A DNA stretch of 64,000 bases from Ignavibacteria bacterium (GTDB lineage: Bacteria; Bacteroidota; Ignavibacteria; OLB7). The notes below the pieces were generated by a model. The model saw only the letters and a program-made list of their open reading frames with translations. It did not search any database and was not told where the DNA came from. The position numbers and the translations under genes are program-made. Where the stretch lies: assembly GCA_020635205.1 (NCBI GenBank), contig JACKAE010000001.1, positions 62,001 to 126,000 on the forward strand. Reading direction: 5' to 3'. Below, in pieces: positions 1 to 9,500 of the stretch (its first letter is position 1; each line of letters opens with the position of its first letter).

Positions 1-3000
1 TCGATCCGCGTATCCTTAATCCACCCAACAACAGTGTGAGTGGGAACAGGAGTTTCTCCCAGTCCTTTTAGATCTTCGCTCTCGGGACACATTGCATCAA
101 TTGCCCCCGATTCAATGTCGACACCACTTTTTCTTGCTATGTCCCGAAGAACTCCGCGCACTAATGATTTATCCCGAATCTTTACTAAAAGCGCGCAGAG
201 AGGAGAACCCCAGTGTGGTGTTCCGATAGTAATTAGTTTGTGAAAATTCCCCTGGCCAAAGTTCTCGGGAAGATAGTATGTCTGCCCGTTGTAGTCTGCT
301 ACGTGTTGGCGGGCAGCTAATCCCCCCATGCTGTGAGCCACTACAGAGACTTGTGAGGTTGAAATCCGGTTGCGATCTCTCCTGTTTTTGAGCACTTCCC
401 GAACCTTTGCACCGACTGTTTCCCCTGAGACCGTGAAGCTCTTGGCTGCGTCGGCGGAATAATCTACCCGGTGGATATCGAAACCAGGATAGGGACCGGT
501 AAAGACAGACCTCCAAGTTCCCGGTCCTGACCACATGCCGTGAACTAAAAGTACTGGTGGGTGAGTGACCGTGATCGCCTCCGTTGCGCTCAACGTCTGC
601 GATCCATTTGCGTAAGTGGCATATATCTGCACTCTATTCTCGTCTTGTCCCGACAGGTCGCTTGGTGCTCTGATAAGTGATAGGGCGTAGTAGCTTCCGT
701 TCGATTCATAGATGGGAGAGGTTCCCTTCGTTCCTGTGAATGTTCCCGGTAGTTCGGTAGTCAAGTTTGTGGTAAGGGCAATTGTCGATAAGCCAGTAAT
801 ACTAAAGTTTACGTTCCCACCGGGGTTGCTGGTGAAGCCGAGAAACCGTACCCTCACCAAGAGCAGGTTATCGCCATCGGCAGTCATGCCAACACGTTGC
901 GCTCCCCCGTAGCCGAGGTTGTCGTGATTCGGTCCCCCGTCGGCTATTGAGACCTTATAGCTTTTTCGTCCGTCGGGACGTGTAATCTGGCTGGTGGTAA
1001 CGAATTGCGGATCATTCAGGTCAACAATCTCCATTGCCAACTGTCCGGCTGTCTCAGTAAATATGTGAACTGGTGGTGGGCAACTCGGGTTGCTCTGCGT
1101 CGGTTCAATTTCTGCCCGCACTAAGTACTTTCCCTCTCTCTCCCCAAGTGTCATTTCTACCGAAGCGACGGCATCATCCCCATCTTCCTGCAACGCCATC
1201 TGAAGTGTGGTGGCTTTCACTCCCCGTCTGTCAGCGATTGACGCGCCATCAACTCCGGGAGTATCCATAATGGTGAATCGGACAGTACCACACGTTGGAG
1301 CGAAGTGTTCGATTCGTACGCCAAGTCTCTTCGGTAAGCGTTGCGTAGCTATTGCCGTCTGATAATCTCCCCCGAACATCTCTTCATCGGAGAACATGCC
1401 GAAGCGTGCTTCTGGAATGCGCAAGTTCCCGACAGATGATCCAACTGCAACAGTCGCTCCGGTTGTAAACTCAAGCTCAGATGCCGGGATCGAGTCGCTG
1501 TAGTGGTTGCAGGGGCAAGCACCCGGTTGCAGGACAAAGCGGATGTAGAAGTTTGCCCCATCCGTAGGGGAGATAGAGATCGGTGTTGTCCAATAGGTCT
1601 CGATCGATGGGTTAATCAAGTTAGAGGTGAAGAGAAGTTTATCGGCAGAGGATGACCTGCCATCTTTGTCAACATCGTGGAAAAGTTGAATCTCCCTAAT
1701 GTCGTCGAGGCTGCCGGAGAGGGCATTCAGATAGACTGTTAATCCCTTCAACTCAACAGAGGTTCCCTCCCCCGCGCCACATCCACCAGAGAGTGCGTTC
1801 ACTGTAAAGCGGTCGACTATTGGGGGTTCCGTTAACTCCCAGTCGAGCAAGGTTGTCTCCTTCCCAATATGGTTCAGGATAGCTGTCCCGGCTGAGCTAC
1901 TTGCCGGGGCGTGTACTCGGTAGGTAGCGGTATTCCACCCTGAAATAGTTCCCGATAGAAACGCAGCGAGTCCATTCGAGTATTCCAAACCACCATTGTA
2001 TCCTACCTTCTGATCGATAATAAAGAAGGGGAGTGTTGAGCCAGATGTGAAGAGACCTGTTCGTCCTGTTGGGGCAAAGAGGCGCATATCTTTTTTCTCA
2101 CCGGCAATTGACATCGTAGCAACCGAACATTTCACCTCGTTCATAGTGTAGAGAACGTTGAGTCCGTCAAATTCAACGTCGCCGAACTGTTCCCAGTAGA
2201 GCTTTCCACTCTCTCCATTTTCTGGAGGACCGGAGTTCGTTACCAGAGGGGAAATATGTCCAGAGCGATATTGCATGATGAACTCTTCTCGGCTCTCTTT
2301 TTCACGGTAGGTTGCCCAGATGAGGTGGCCGGAGTAGAGCCTCAGGCTCTGCATCCGAAGTGGGGCAGGGCCGTAGATGGTTGATGCCGATGTGCCGTCG
2401 TAATATCCGATCAATCCTTCCTTGAACTCGACGGGCAGTCCGGGTGTTCTCGCTACTACTTCGCTTGGAGGATAGTACTGCCAGGCTGCCTCCGATCCAC
2501 AAGAGACGAGAAATGGACCGGCAAACTGACCGACCAAGAAAGACTTTGCAGGGGGTATCCAGGCGCGAAAGGTTGCCACTCTTTCTGGAGCTTTCGTGAA
2601 TGGAGCTTCTGCTTTGAATATGGTGATCTCTCCTTCCACGCCATCTTTTATCGTCTTCTTGTGCATCCAGAACAAGTTCTTTCCATCGAACTGATATTGG
2701 CGTACCATGGCAAATCGAGGGTTAGATAGGTGTTCGTCGTCAACGTTCACATTCTCCTCTATGCTTCGGTTTACCTGTTGAACAGCTTTAGAGGTATGGT
2801 TGTAGGCAAAGATGTTCCCTTCCTGATCTCTATAGATTACGTAGCCTCCTTCGGCTCGAACAAATCCAACCTTCACTCCCTCCTTTGCTGTAGTTAGCGT
2901 AGGAGCATTCTTCACGCTCGAATTGTTGCTGACTTGCGTCTGCGTTTTTCCGTCGTAGTAGAAGACTTCGCTTCTTCCGCTTTCCTGTGTTACGTAGGCA

Positions 3001-3302
3001 ACATTACCCTCAGCATCCATATCGGGCCAACCGCTAAAGAGTATCCGTGCCTCGGTTGCCACCCGGGTTGTGTTTCCTGTTCTACTGTCGTACACCTCAA
3101 GTGTCACAGTTGGATTTGTGATCGTGGCAGTTGACGACGTGTAGACTACCAACACTCTCCCATTTTTTGTGATCGGTCGCGACGCAGTGCCGGGAGTGTT
3201 AATCGGGTGGAATTGAGCAAAGAGCGTTGGAACGCTGAGAAGAAGAGCCAACAAGAGGTTCAGGAGAAAAACACCTAACGAGCGGAAAACTGTGCTGTTC
3301 AT
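1..3302 (-). CDS. large secreted lipase/esterase-like protein, 3' end outside window
   Basis: One frame stays open from an ATG at 3302 to the left edge (1100 codons, no stop), so the C-terminus is missing. It begins with a signal peptide (hydrophobic core VFLLNLLLALLLSVPTLFA, then Q). Residues ~30-500 read like a beta-propeller or TolB-type repeat region with phrases such as 'GWPDMDAEGNVAYVT'. A beta-rich middle follows. The last ~185 residues are an alpha/beta-hydrolase: the oxyanion segment LVHGMWSGPGTW at about residue 918 and the nucleophile elbow VVAHSMGGLAAR at about residue 985, as in PGAP1-like and lipase families. The acid and His of the triad may lie beyond the edge. The protein is probably exported and acts on esters outside the cytoplasm, substrate unknown. 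The left end could still carry a T9SS sorting domain. The hydrolase call is firm and the propeller call is tentative. Confidence 0.8.
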   Translation of the reverse strand, partial: MNSTVFRSLGVFLLNLLLALLLSVPTLFAQFHPINTPGTASRPITKNGRVLVVYTSSTATITNPTVTLEVYDSRTGNTTRVATEARILFSGWPDMDAEGNVAYVTQESGRSEVFYYDGKTQTQVSNNSSVKNAPTLTTAKEGVKVGFVRAEGGYVIYRDQEGNIFAYNHTSKAVQQVNRSIEENVNVDDEHLSNPRFAMVRQYQFDGKNLFWMHKKTIKDGVEGEITIFKAEAPFTKAPERVATFRAWIPPAKSFLVGQFAGPFLVSCGSEAAWQYYPPSEVVARTPGLPVEFKEGLIGYYDGTSASTIYGPAPLRMQSLRLYSGHLIWATYREKESREEFIMQYRSGHISPLVTNSGPPENGESGKLYWEQFGDVEFDGLNVLYTMNEVKCSVATMSIAGEKKDMRLFAPTGRTGLFTSGSTLPFFIIDQKVGYNGGLEYSNGLAAFLSGTISGWNTATYRVHAPASSSAGTAILNHIGKETTLLDWELTEPPIVDRFTVNALSGGCGAGEGTSVELKGLTVYLNALSGSLDDIREIQLFHDVDKDGRSSSADKLLFTSNLINPSIETYWTTPISISPTDGANFYIRFVLQPGACPCNHYSDSIPASELEFTTGATVAVGSSVGNLRIPEARFGMFSDEEMFGGDYQTAIATQRLPKRLGVRIEHFAPTCGTVRFTIMDTPGVDGASIADRRGVKATTLQMALQEDGDDAVASVEMTLGEREGKYLVRAEIEPTQSNPSCPPPVHIFTETAGQLAMEIVDLNDPQFVTTSQITRPDGRKSYKVSIADGGPNHDNLGYGGAQRVGMTADGDNLLLVRVRFLGFTSNPGGNVNFSITGLSTIALTTNLTTELPGTFTGTKGTSPIYESNGSYYALSLIRAPSDLSGQDENRVQIYATYANGSQTLSATEAITVTHPPVLLVHGMWSGPGTWRSVFTGPYPGFDIHRVDYSADAAKSFTVSGETVGAKVREVLKNRRDRNRISTSQVSVVAHSMGGLAARQHVADYNGQTYYLPENFGQGNFHKLITIGTPHWGSPLCALLVKIRDKSLVRGVLRDIARKSGVDIESGAIDAMCPESEDLKGLGETPVPTHTVVGWIKDTRI

Positions 3303-3578
3303 GGCGCAATTGAATTATGGTTTCGATGTAGAGTAGAGAAACCGATCGTGCTCCGGCAGCAATCGCCTGTTCTGCACTATCTGATAGGAATGAAGTTATA
3401 GTGAACTGTAGAGGATACAAAGCACAGATTCCCAATTTGTGATGGAACAGAAGGGAGGTAAAGTGGTAGCAACCGGGAATAGAGGGGTGGGTGCAGGTAG
3501 ATCAGCACAACAGTGAAGAGGTGGAAAAGAGAGACTCTCTTTTCCACTCTGCGGATCCTTCAGAACACCCCGATAATA

Positions 3579-3706
3579 ATCTTTGCCGAATGAGTTGAGT
3601 ACTATGATGCTGTGATCTCAACTCATAGTAACTCTCGACTTTTAGTCGGGAGGATTGATCTTTTGCTGCTGTGGTTCTATTGCCCCCCGATGAATCGGGG
3701 TGTTAA
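3579..3706 (+). repeat. dispersed two-hairpin intergenic repeat, copy A
   Basis: The 3303-3852 gap holds no gene but carries this element. It shares three blocks, in the same order, with the reverse complement of 55492-55632: ATCTTTGCCGAAT; a GTAACTC-CGAC-TTAGTCGGGAGGATTGA block that folds into a hairpin; and TCTATTGC-CCCCGATGAATCGGG, a second hairpin, ending TGTTAA. The spacers between blocks differ. Conserved stems with divergent spacers suggest a mobile or structured RNA element rather than chance. Function is unknown. Confidence 0.7.
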
Positions 3707-3852
3707 CAGGAGTTCGTGTTCTCCTGCTTATAACTGTTCAAGAGTGCTAATCGAGGCACTAATGTGAACCAGTGATTACTTGGTGCATTGTTCAAACTTC
3801 ACCTATAGCAGGCTTCACGCACTCATTCTATAAAAAGAGTGAGAAGCAGTGT

Positions 3853-4260
3853 TTATCCTCTTTTCGCAAACACGTCTACAAATCCTCCACCATCTTTCTC
3901 CACCCACGATTCCACGTGAATGGTGAGCCGGTGTTGAGGAATGTTCCATGAACGGAAGATAGGTGAGTGTTCACGTGCTTCGCTGGCAGTGTCAGAGGTG
4001 AGGTTGAAGGGGGGAGGAATTAATTCGATGATTGTCGACCCCTCTGGCACAAGTTTGAAGTCGATAATTACTCCATCTCGAACTTCTGCCATTAGGTCGA
4101 TCAACGGTTCTACAAAGGTGTAGACTACAATAGTTGCCTTCTCTTCCAAATCGTCCGGTACGTCAATCTGCATATGTTCCCAGCGATGTGAAACGCGGTT
4201 CCGTCGCTCTGCATCCTGCCGGACGATGTCGTGTTGTGTCGGTAGTTGTTTGTCGGTCAT
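3853..4260 (-). CDS. small hypothetical protein
   Basis: A 135-residue protein that I do not recognise. It begins MTDKQLPTQHDIVRQDAERR. I chose the ATG at 4260 because GAAAGGG sits just upstream; the longer alternative starts with TTG at 4350 and would overlap the upstream FN3 gene. There is no signal peptide or membrane segment. The middle (PDDLEEKATIVVYTFVEPLIDLM) and C-terminus (HRLTIHVESWVEKDGGGFVDVF) look like a small alpha/beta fold. It lies 58 bp after the FN3 gene on the same strand, so it is probably the last gene of the surface-protein unit and is likely cytoplasmic. The next 550 bp downstream contain no gene. Confidence 0.6.
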   Translation of the reverse strand: MTDKQLPTQHDIVRQDAERRNRVSHRWEHMQIDVPDDLEEKATIVVYTFVEPLIDLMAEVRDGVIIDFKLVPEGSTIIELIPPPFNLTSDTASEAREHSPIFRSWNIPQHRLTIHVESWVEKDGGGFVDVFAKRG

Positions 4261-4318
4261 TGTGCCCTTTCTCGTTGGACGTTTGGTAGGTTCGATGAAA
4301 TCAGATCGGGTTAGATTT

Positions 4319-6472
4319 CTATCGAACAAAAATTTCTCCGCTCCGCTCAATCATTGACTCTCCACCATCCTCGGTCACTACTTTGATGCCGTAGCGGTAG
4401 CGAGACCCGGTGAAGATGTCCCGGTCAACATACTCTGTCGCCTTCCCCTCAACGGCACTCACCAAAGCGAGCTTCCCATCATCCACACTCTTGTAGAGCA
4501 TCACCTGCACGTCGGTTGAGATCAAGCCGCTCCAGCGCAAGACAATCCCGCCTGCTGTTGAGTCGTAGGTAGCATTCACTGCCGTTACGCCGGCTCGCAC
4601 GCCGTTGTCGTAAGGGCGGGCGGTTACGATATTGGAAAGACTGGAGCGATTGCCGTCGTCGTCGAGTGCGTCGAGCGCATATTCGTAGAGGATGCCCCGC
4701 TCGGCTGTGGAATCAGAGTAATCGAGAAGTGCCGGGTCTGCGCTGCTGAACAACGTTTCCCACTCGGTTCCCCCCGCAACACGACGGTAGAGTGCGTGCT
4801 CCATCGCATCCCCACTCGGACTGCGATACCAACGGATCGCCACGCCCCGATCGCCCGGCGCCACGCCAATGATAGCCGGTGCGACCGGAGCGATGACGTC
4901 CGGTTTCTTTAGTTTCAATGTTTGGGTAAAGTTCGAGTGGTTGAAATTCCAGTCGAGTGCAGTCACTTTATAGTAAATATCTTCGCTCAAGGTTTGGAGC
5001 GTCAGCGTATCCTTAAAGATCGTGTCGGTGGTGATCTTCGTGGTTAGCTGTTGGAACTCGTGATCTTCTTGGTTTGCGAAGAAGACCCGGTATCCCTGCA
5101 AATCGTTCTCTTCGTTTGGTGACCAAGTAAGCGTCACCACACCGTTCGAGTCGATAGTTCCGGCAAGCCCTTGCGGGATCATCGGAGCAATCGAGTCGGG
5201 AAGGATTCCGAGTACAGGACTTGAGTTCCGCAAGTTCCCCGCCGTATCGATTGCGCCCACAACGTAGTAGCCGGGGAGGAGTGTGTCAACACCGTAGTGT
5301 GTAAACTCTCTCGCATCGAGTGGAAGGTAGTCACTAATGGCTTCAAACGGCCCTTCTGTTCCACCACCACGTCCGATCACGAAGCCATCAAGATCACTTT
5401 CCATATCGTGCGGCAGCTCCCACTGAATCTTGATGCCGTTCCCCTCAACAACTTCTGGGAGAGAAATCAACGGTGCTTTCGGTGGAGTCATGTCGCGACC
5501 CATTGCCGTGATCTCTTTTCCACTGGGCGAACTGTCGCCGAAGGGGTCAATGCCAACAACCCGATAGGTAATCGGCTCGTAGTTCCGTTCAAGTTCGATG
5601 CGGTACTCAATCGTGTCGAAATTCCCTTCGCTTGCGTCGTCGATCTCTCCATTGTTTACTGGGATGAAGGGAATCTCCTTCAGGCGCTTGAAGTTCGGTC
5701 CTCCATCTGTTGAACGTTCGATATAGTAACCAGTGAAAGGAGTTGAGTGCTCGAAACGATACCACTTCAACACAACTAACTTCTCCCCTTCGGAGGCTGT
5801 CAGAGTCTCTATTGTTGGGACGTTCTCCCGTGGGACAACGCCGAGTGCAACTACTGCGGTGTCAACAGGTTGGTTCGGGTCGTTTGCTAAGGAGTAGAGC
5901 CGATAGAGGTAGGCTTTCCCGGGGACGACATCGCGGTCAACATATCGTAGCCCATATCCGTTGGCGAGGCGTGGGGCAATATCGGCCAAGACCATCGCGA
6001 AGCCGTGCATACTCTGCTGTTGCAGATAGGTCTCGTAGATGCTTCCGAACGGATCGGTCTCCGTCACAATTGCCGAGCCGTAGAGGGTCTGCACTGCTGC
6101 CCCAGCAAGTGTATCTTCGGGTCGGTACTGAGACTTCCACTCATCGATAGTCAGTGGGCGAATCGGTGAAGCGTTCAGTCGTTTCCAGTTCGGTTTCTCC
6201 GGCATTGTCTCCGTTAGCTCCATACGCTCGAGAACAAATCCTCCGCGACCGGCAGTCTGCCATGCTGTATAGGTGGTTGCACCCCACCGAAGGACAACAG
6301 AGTCACCGTACGACCGAGCTAAAATTTGGAGATTTGGCCCAGTAGCTGAATCTGTTTCGTCGAGGACGCTCTCTCGGTCGAATGGATATTCTCCATCTGC
6401 TCCTTCATCTTGTGCCAAGATGGGAGTTGCTATAAGCAACAGCGCGAGTATCAACAAAGAAATTCCGTTCAT
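4319..6472 (-). CDS. secreted fibronectin type III repeat protein
   Basis: A 717-residue protein with a signal peptide (MNGISLLILALLLIATPILA, then QDEG). The rest is a chain of fibronectin-III-like modules, recognisable by recurring patterns such as 'VVLKWYRFEHSTPFTGYYIERSTDGG', 'VTLTWSPNEENDLQGYRVF' and 'VAIRWYRSPSGDAMEHALYRR', each followed by an 'Y.V.AlD..GN.S' strand pair. I count about five or six modules. No catalytic motif and no clear T9SS sorting domain are visible; the C-terminus is ERSGEIFVR. It follows the 2050-residue surface protein by 87 bp on the same strand, separated by an intercistronic hairpin. It is probably an extracytoplasmic adhesion or scaffold component that works with the two upstream gene products (inference). 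Confidence 0.8.
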   Translation of the reverse strand: MNGISLLILALLLIATPILAQDEGADGEYPFDRESVLDETDSATGPNLQILARSYGDSVVLRWGATTYTAWQTAGRGGFVLERMELTETMPEKPNWKRLNASPIRPLTIDEWKSQYRPEDTLAGAAVQTLYGSAIVTETDPFGSIYETYLQQQSMHGFAMVLADIAPRLANGYGLRYVDRDVVPGKAYLYRLYSLANDPNQPVDTAVVALGVVPRENVPTIETLTASEGEKLVVLKWYRFEHSTPFTGYYIERSTDGGPNFKRLKEIPFIPVNNGEIDDASEGNFDTIEYRIELERNYEPITYRVVGIDPFGDSSPSGKEITAMGRDMTPPKAPLISLPEVVEGNGIKIQWELPHDMESDLDGFVIGRGGGTEGPFEAISDYLPLDAREFTHYGVDTLLPGYYVVGAIDTAGNLRNSSPVLGILPDSIAPMIPQGLAGTIDSNGVVTLTWSPNEENDLQGYRVFFANQEDHEFQQLTTKITTDTIFKDTLTLQTLSEDIYYKVTALDWNFNHSNFTQTLKLKKPDVIAPVAPAIIGVAPGDRGVAIRWYRSPSGDAMEHALYRRVAGGTEWETLFSSADPALLDYSDSTAERGILYEYALDALDDDGNRSSLSNIVTARPYDNGVRAGVTAVNATYDSTAGGIVLRWSGLISTDVQVMLYKSVDDGKLALVSAVEGKATEYVDRDIFTGSRYRYGIKVVTEDGGESMIERSGEIFVR

Positions 6473-6520
6473 GATATTCTATCGTCTGATATTGTATGAG
6501 TTCTAATGTTCTGGCCTATC

Positions 6521-6545
6521 GGGCGCAGGCGTTTAGCCTGCGCCC
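6521..6545 (-). other. intercistronic hairpin without U-tract
   Basis: GGGCGCAGGC, loop GTTTA, GCCTGCGCCC: a perfect 10-bp GC-rich stem between the giant surface gene and the FN3 gene. No T-run follows on the minus strand, so an mRNA-stability or processing hairpin is more likely than an intrinsic terminator. Confidence 0.6.
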
Positions 6546-6559
6546 ACTGAAGGCAATGG

Positions 6560-9500
6560 TTATGGAAGGTCGAGTTTGATTACGCCGCCGTTGTTTGCCA
6601 GAGTGTTCCCATCGCGGCCAATGAAGCGTATATCGTACTTGCTCGATCTCTTTACCTTCATCTGAAAGAAATGTGGATTCTTTGGAGTTCCGTTGGCGAA
6701 GGTGAATGGATAGTTCCACTTCGCAAATCCCCACCACTCCGGCGTCTGGCTAAATGCGCTTGCGTTTAGTCCGTAGCGGTAGAGAAGTTCGTCGGCAACT
6801 CTGTCTCGATCTTTCAACAGAACTGTTGCGGCGTCGTAGCGAATCTCCAACGTGTTGATTTCGTTCTGCGCAATGTTCATGTTTGCGTTTGCGTTCATGC
6901 CGCCCCCTCCTCTCGATACGTTCCCCTTCGTTTGCACTGTCGCTTTAAACGTTGACTTATTCAATACTCCCCCCGGCTTATTCGGTTCTGGATCAAAGCC
7001 TTTCCAGTAGACCGCGTTGATCTCTCCATTTGTGAGCTTCGTTGTTGCTCCGGTTCCGATATACTTCAACCCTACAGCCCACTTCGGGAAAGGCTCAGCG
7101 GCGATAAATGTTCCGTTGGTCAACTGGCTTCCCGGTAGGTAAGCGTTCTTGCTCGGATATGTTCGCAGAGTGCGCGTATTCGGCTGCGCAAATTTTGCGT
7201 TGAAGGCTACATCAGTCATCAACATGTGGTTGAAGTAAGGGAACTCCAGATAGTCGAGATAGTATGCCTTCAAGTTGGACCAGTAGGCGTCAGAACCTAC
7301 GTTTGACTTATCAATAGCCTCTACCCGCACTAATGGTTGGATATACTCTGTCTTGCCACCTTTTGTCCAAGCAATCTGCTTTAGGTCGTACCAGCCAAGA
7401 GGCTCTTCACCACTGTAGCGGGCGTAGATCGTATTCGAGTCACTTCCGTTTCCGGTTCCGATATATTTCTGGTTTGTATTCTTTAGATAGGCAACCATCT
7501 TATCCTTCAGTCGAGAATACTTGCTTGTCTTAAAGGCGATTTGGTAGACCATGAACTCGTTGTCGCCAAGCTGGATAGCTTTCAAGCGTTGTTGCTTCAC
7601 GCTAATGGAGTTCCTGTCGCCGAGAGACTTCGACTTTGTATAGCTTTCCAGATTCTTATCACCGCTGGTTGTGTATTTACTATCTCCCCCTTCCGATTTA
7701 CCTGCGAACTTCATTCCACCACCACCAGACTTCCCTCCGGCAGCGATCTTCTTGTCGCCTCCCATCAAGCCTCCTTTCTTCACCATCTTGCGGACAATCT
7801 GAATGATATAGAGTTGCTCTTTCTTCAGGTCAGCGTACGGCATGATAAACTTTGCCTTCGGCTCAGCCGGATTTGCATCCCACGTCAGTGGTGTCTCCGC
7901 AACAACCTGACTACCAGCACCAATCTCTTGGAACCGCGCTACATACTTGTACTCGTAATCCGGGTCCTTCGGCTTCAGGTTTGGAATGTTTGCCGGGAAG
8001 AGTTTGAATCGGACATAGCCCTCGGTTCCACCATCTGATGTGTAGTAGTAGCGTTGCCGCTGCCCCGGCTTCGTGATTACAATGTTCTGGTCAACGAAAT
8101 TCTCCGGTGCTTTCCCAGTTGTGAAGTCCTGCGTGCGAGCCTCTACATGTTCCTGATTGCTAAACCTGTTCTTCGTGATCCGCACCCACTGATTGTCTAC
8201 CAATCGGTCGCCGTAAATTTTAACAGTGATGCGGTGCTTGGTTGACTCATCCAACATCTGATCTGGCTCGAAGAGAGCGCTCATTGCATTGTTGTAGAGC
8301 GAGTAGGTTCCCTCCACCTTCTGTCCATTCTTCATGTTCTTCACCGAGAATTCACGAATACCAAATCGGAAGTGTGAGGTAACAACTTCCTCTTCTTCGT
8401 TAACTCCTTGTACGGAGATCACTTTGTTCGTCCCAACTGGTAGGTTGAAGGCAACCTCGGGATAGGAGAAGACATCCACATCGTTTCCAGTCGGTTTGAT
8501 GTCGGCGATAACTTTCAGGTCGCCGAACGGATCTCCCGGAGGAGCACACTCCGAACCATAGTGGAACTTGAAGTTGCACTGCCCGGTAAGGAGTCCGTTG
8601 AGTACAGAATAGTATCCAGCTACCTGCCCTTTCAGCCACGTTGGGTTTGGCAAACCTGCCTTCAGTCCGGCGCAGACTCCCACTTCCAGAATTGGGATAT
8701 CTGCTTTGATGAACCAAAGGTTGATGTCGATTCCAAGCTCTGCTTCAAGTCCAGCATATACTTGTCCGCGGGCGTACCAGCCGTTCATACCGGCGATTCC
8801 ACCTTCAGCGTCGGCGCACTCTAAGTTCTCCTTCATTACTGAGACATCGTAGCCGAAGGCGATAGCGATGCGGGCGTAGAAGATCAAGAACTTCAGTTTG
8901 CCAGTGTTAATCGAAAGTTGCTGCCCAAGTGCAAAGCCGCTTCCGTTGTCCACACTTGCATCTCGGGGATTTTCATCGTTGAAGTAGGGGAGCTTCTCTT
9001 GGAAGTTAATCGGACTTGTTGGCAACGGAGGGAGTGGTGGTAGACTATTCTTACCAACCATGAAGTATGTGTTGATGTCGAGCAAGTCGAGTACCGTCAG
9101 TCCTATCGGATCGTCCGGTGTTCCCACCTTGATAAACCACTTATCCTTGCTGAAGTGCATTGCGCACTGTCCGCCACCGACGAGGATATTCTTCTTTCCT
9201 GCCTTCAGGTTGAAGTTGATGTCGATCAACCCGTCGAACGTTTTCATCGCCGCCGAGTATCTGAATCCAACCGATGCACTGACGACTGCCTTGCTCTCGG
9301 CGGGGCGTTGCTTCGGGTTTAGATCGCTAACGAAGTAGCCATTGCCGACAAGCGAAATTTCGTTTAATCCTCCTCCTTGGAAGAAGGATGCTTCCAGTGT
9401 GATGTCGCCGTTAAATGCTTTTGGTGATGGCATTGTTCCCATCACGATCGTTGCCTTAAATCCGAATGCGATGTTCGGGTCGGGATCGTAGGTTGTTCCC

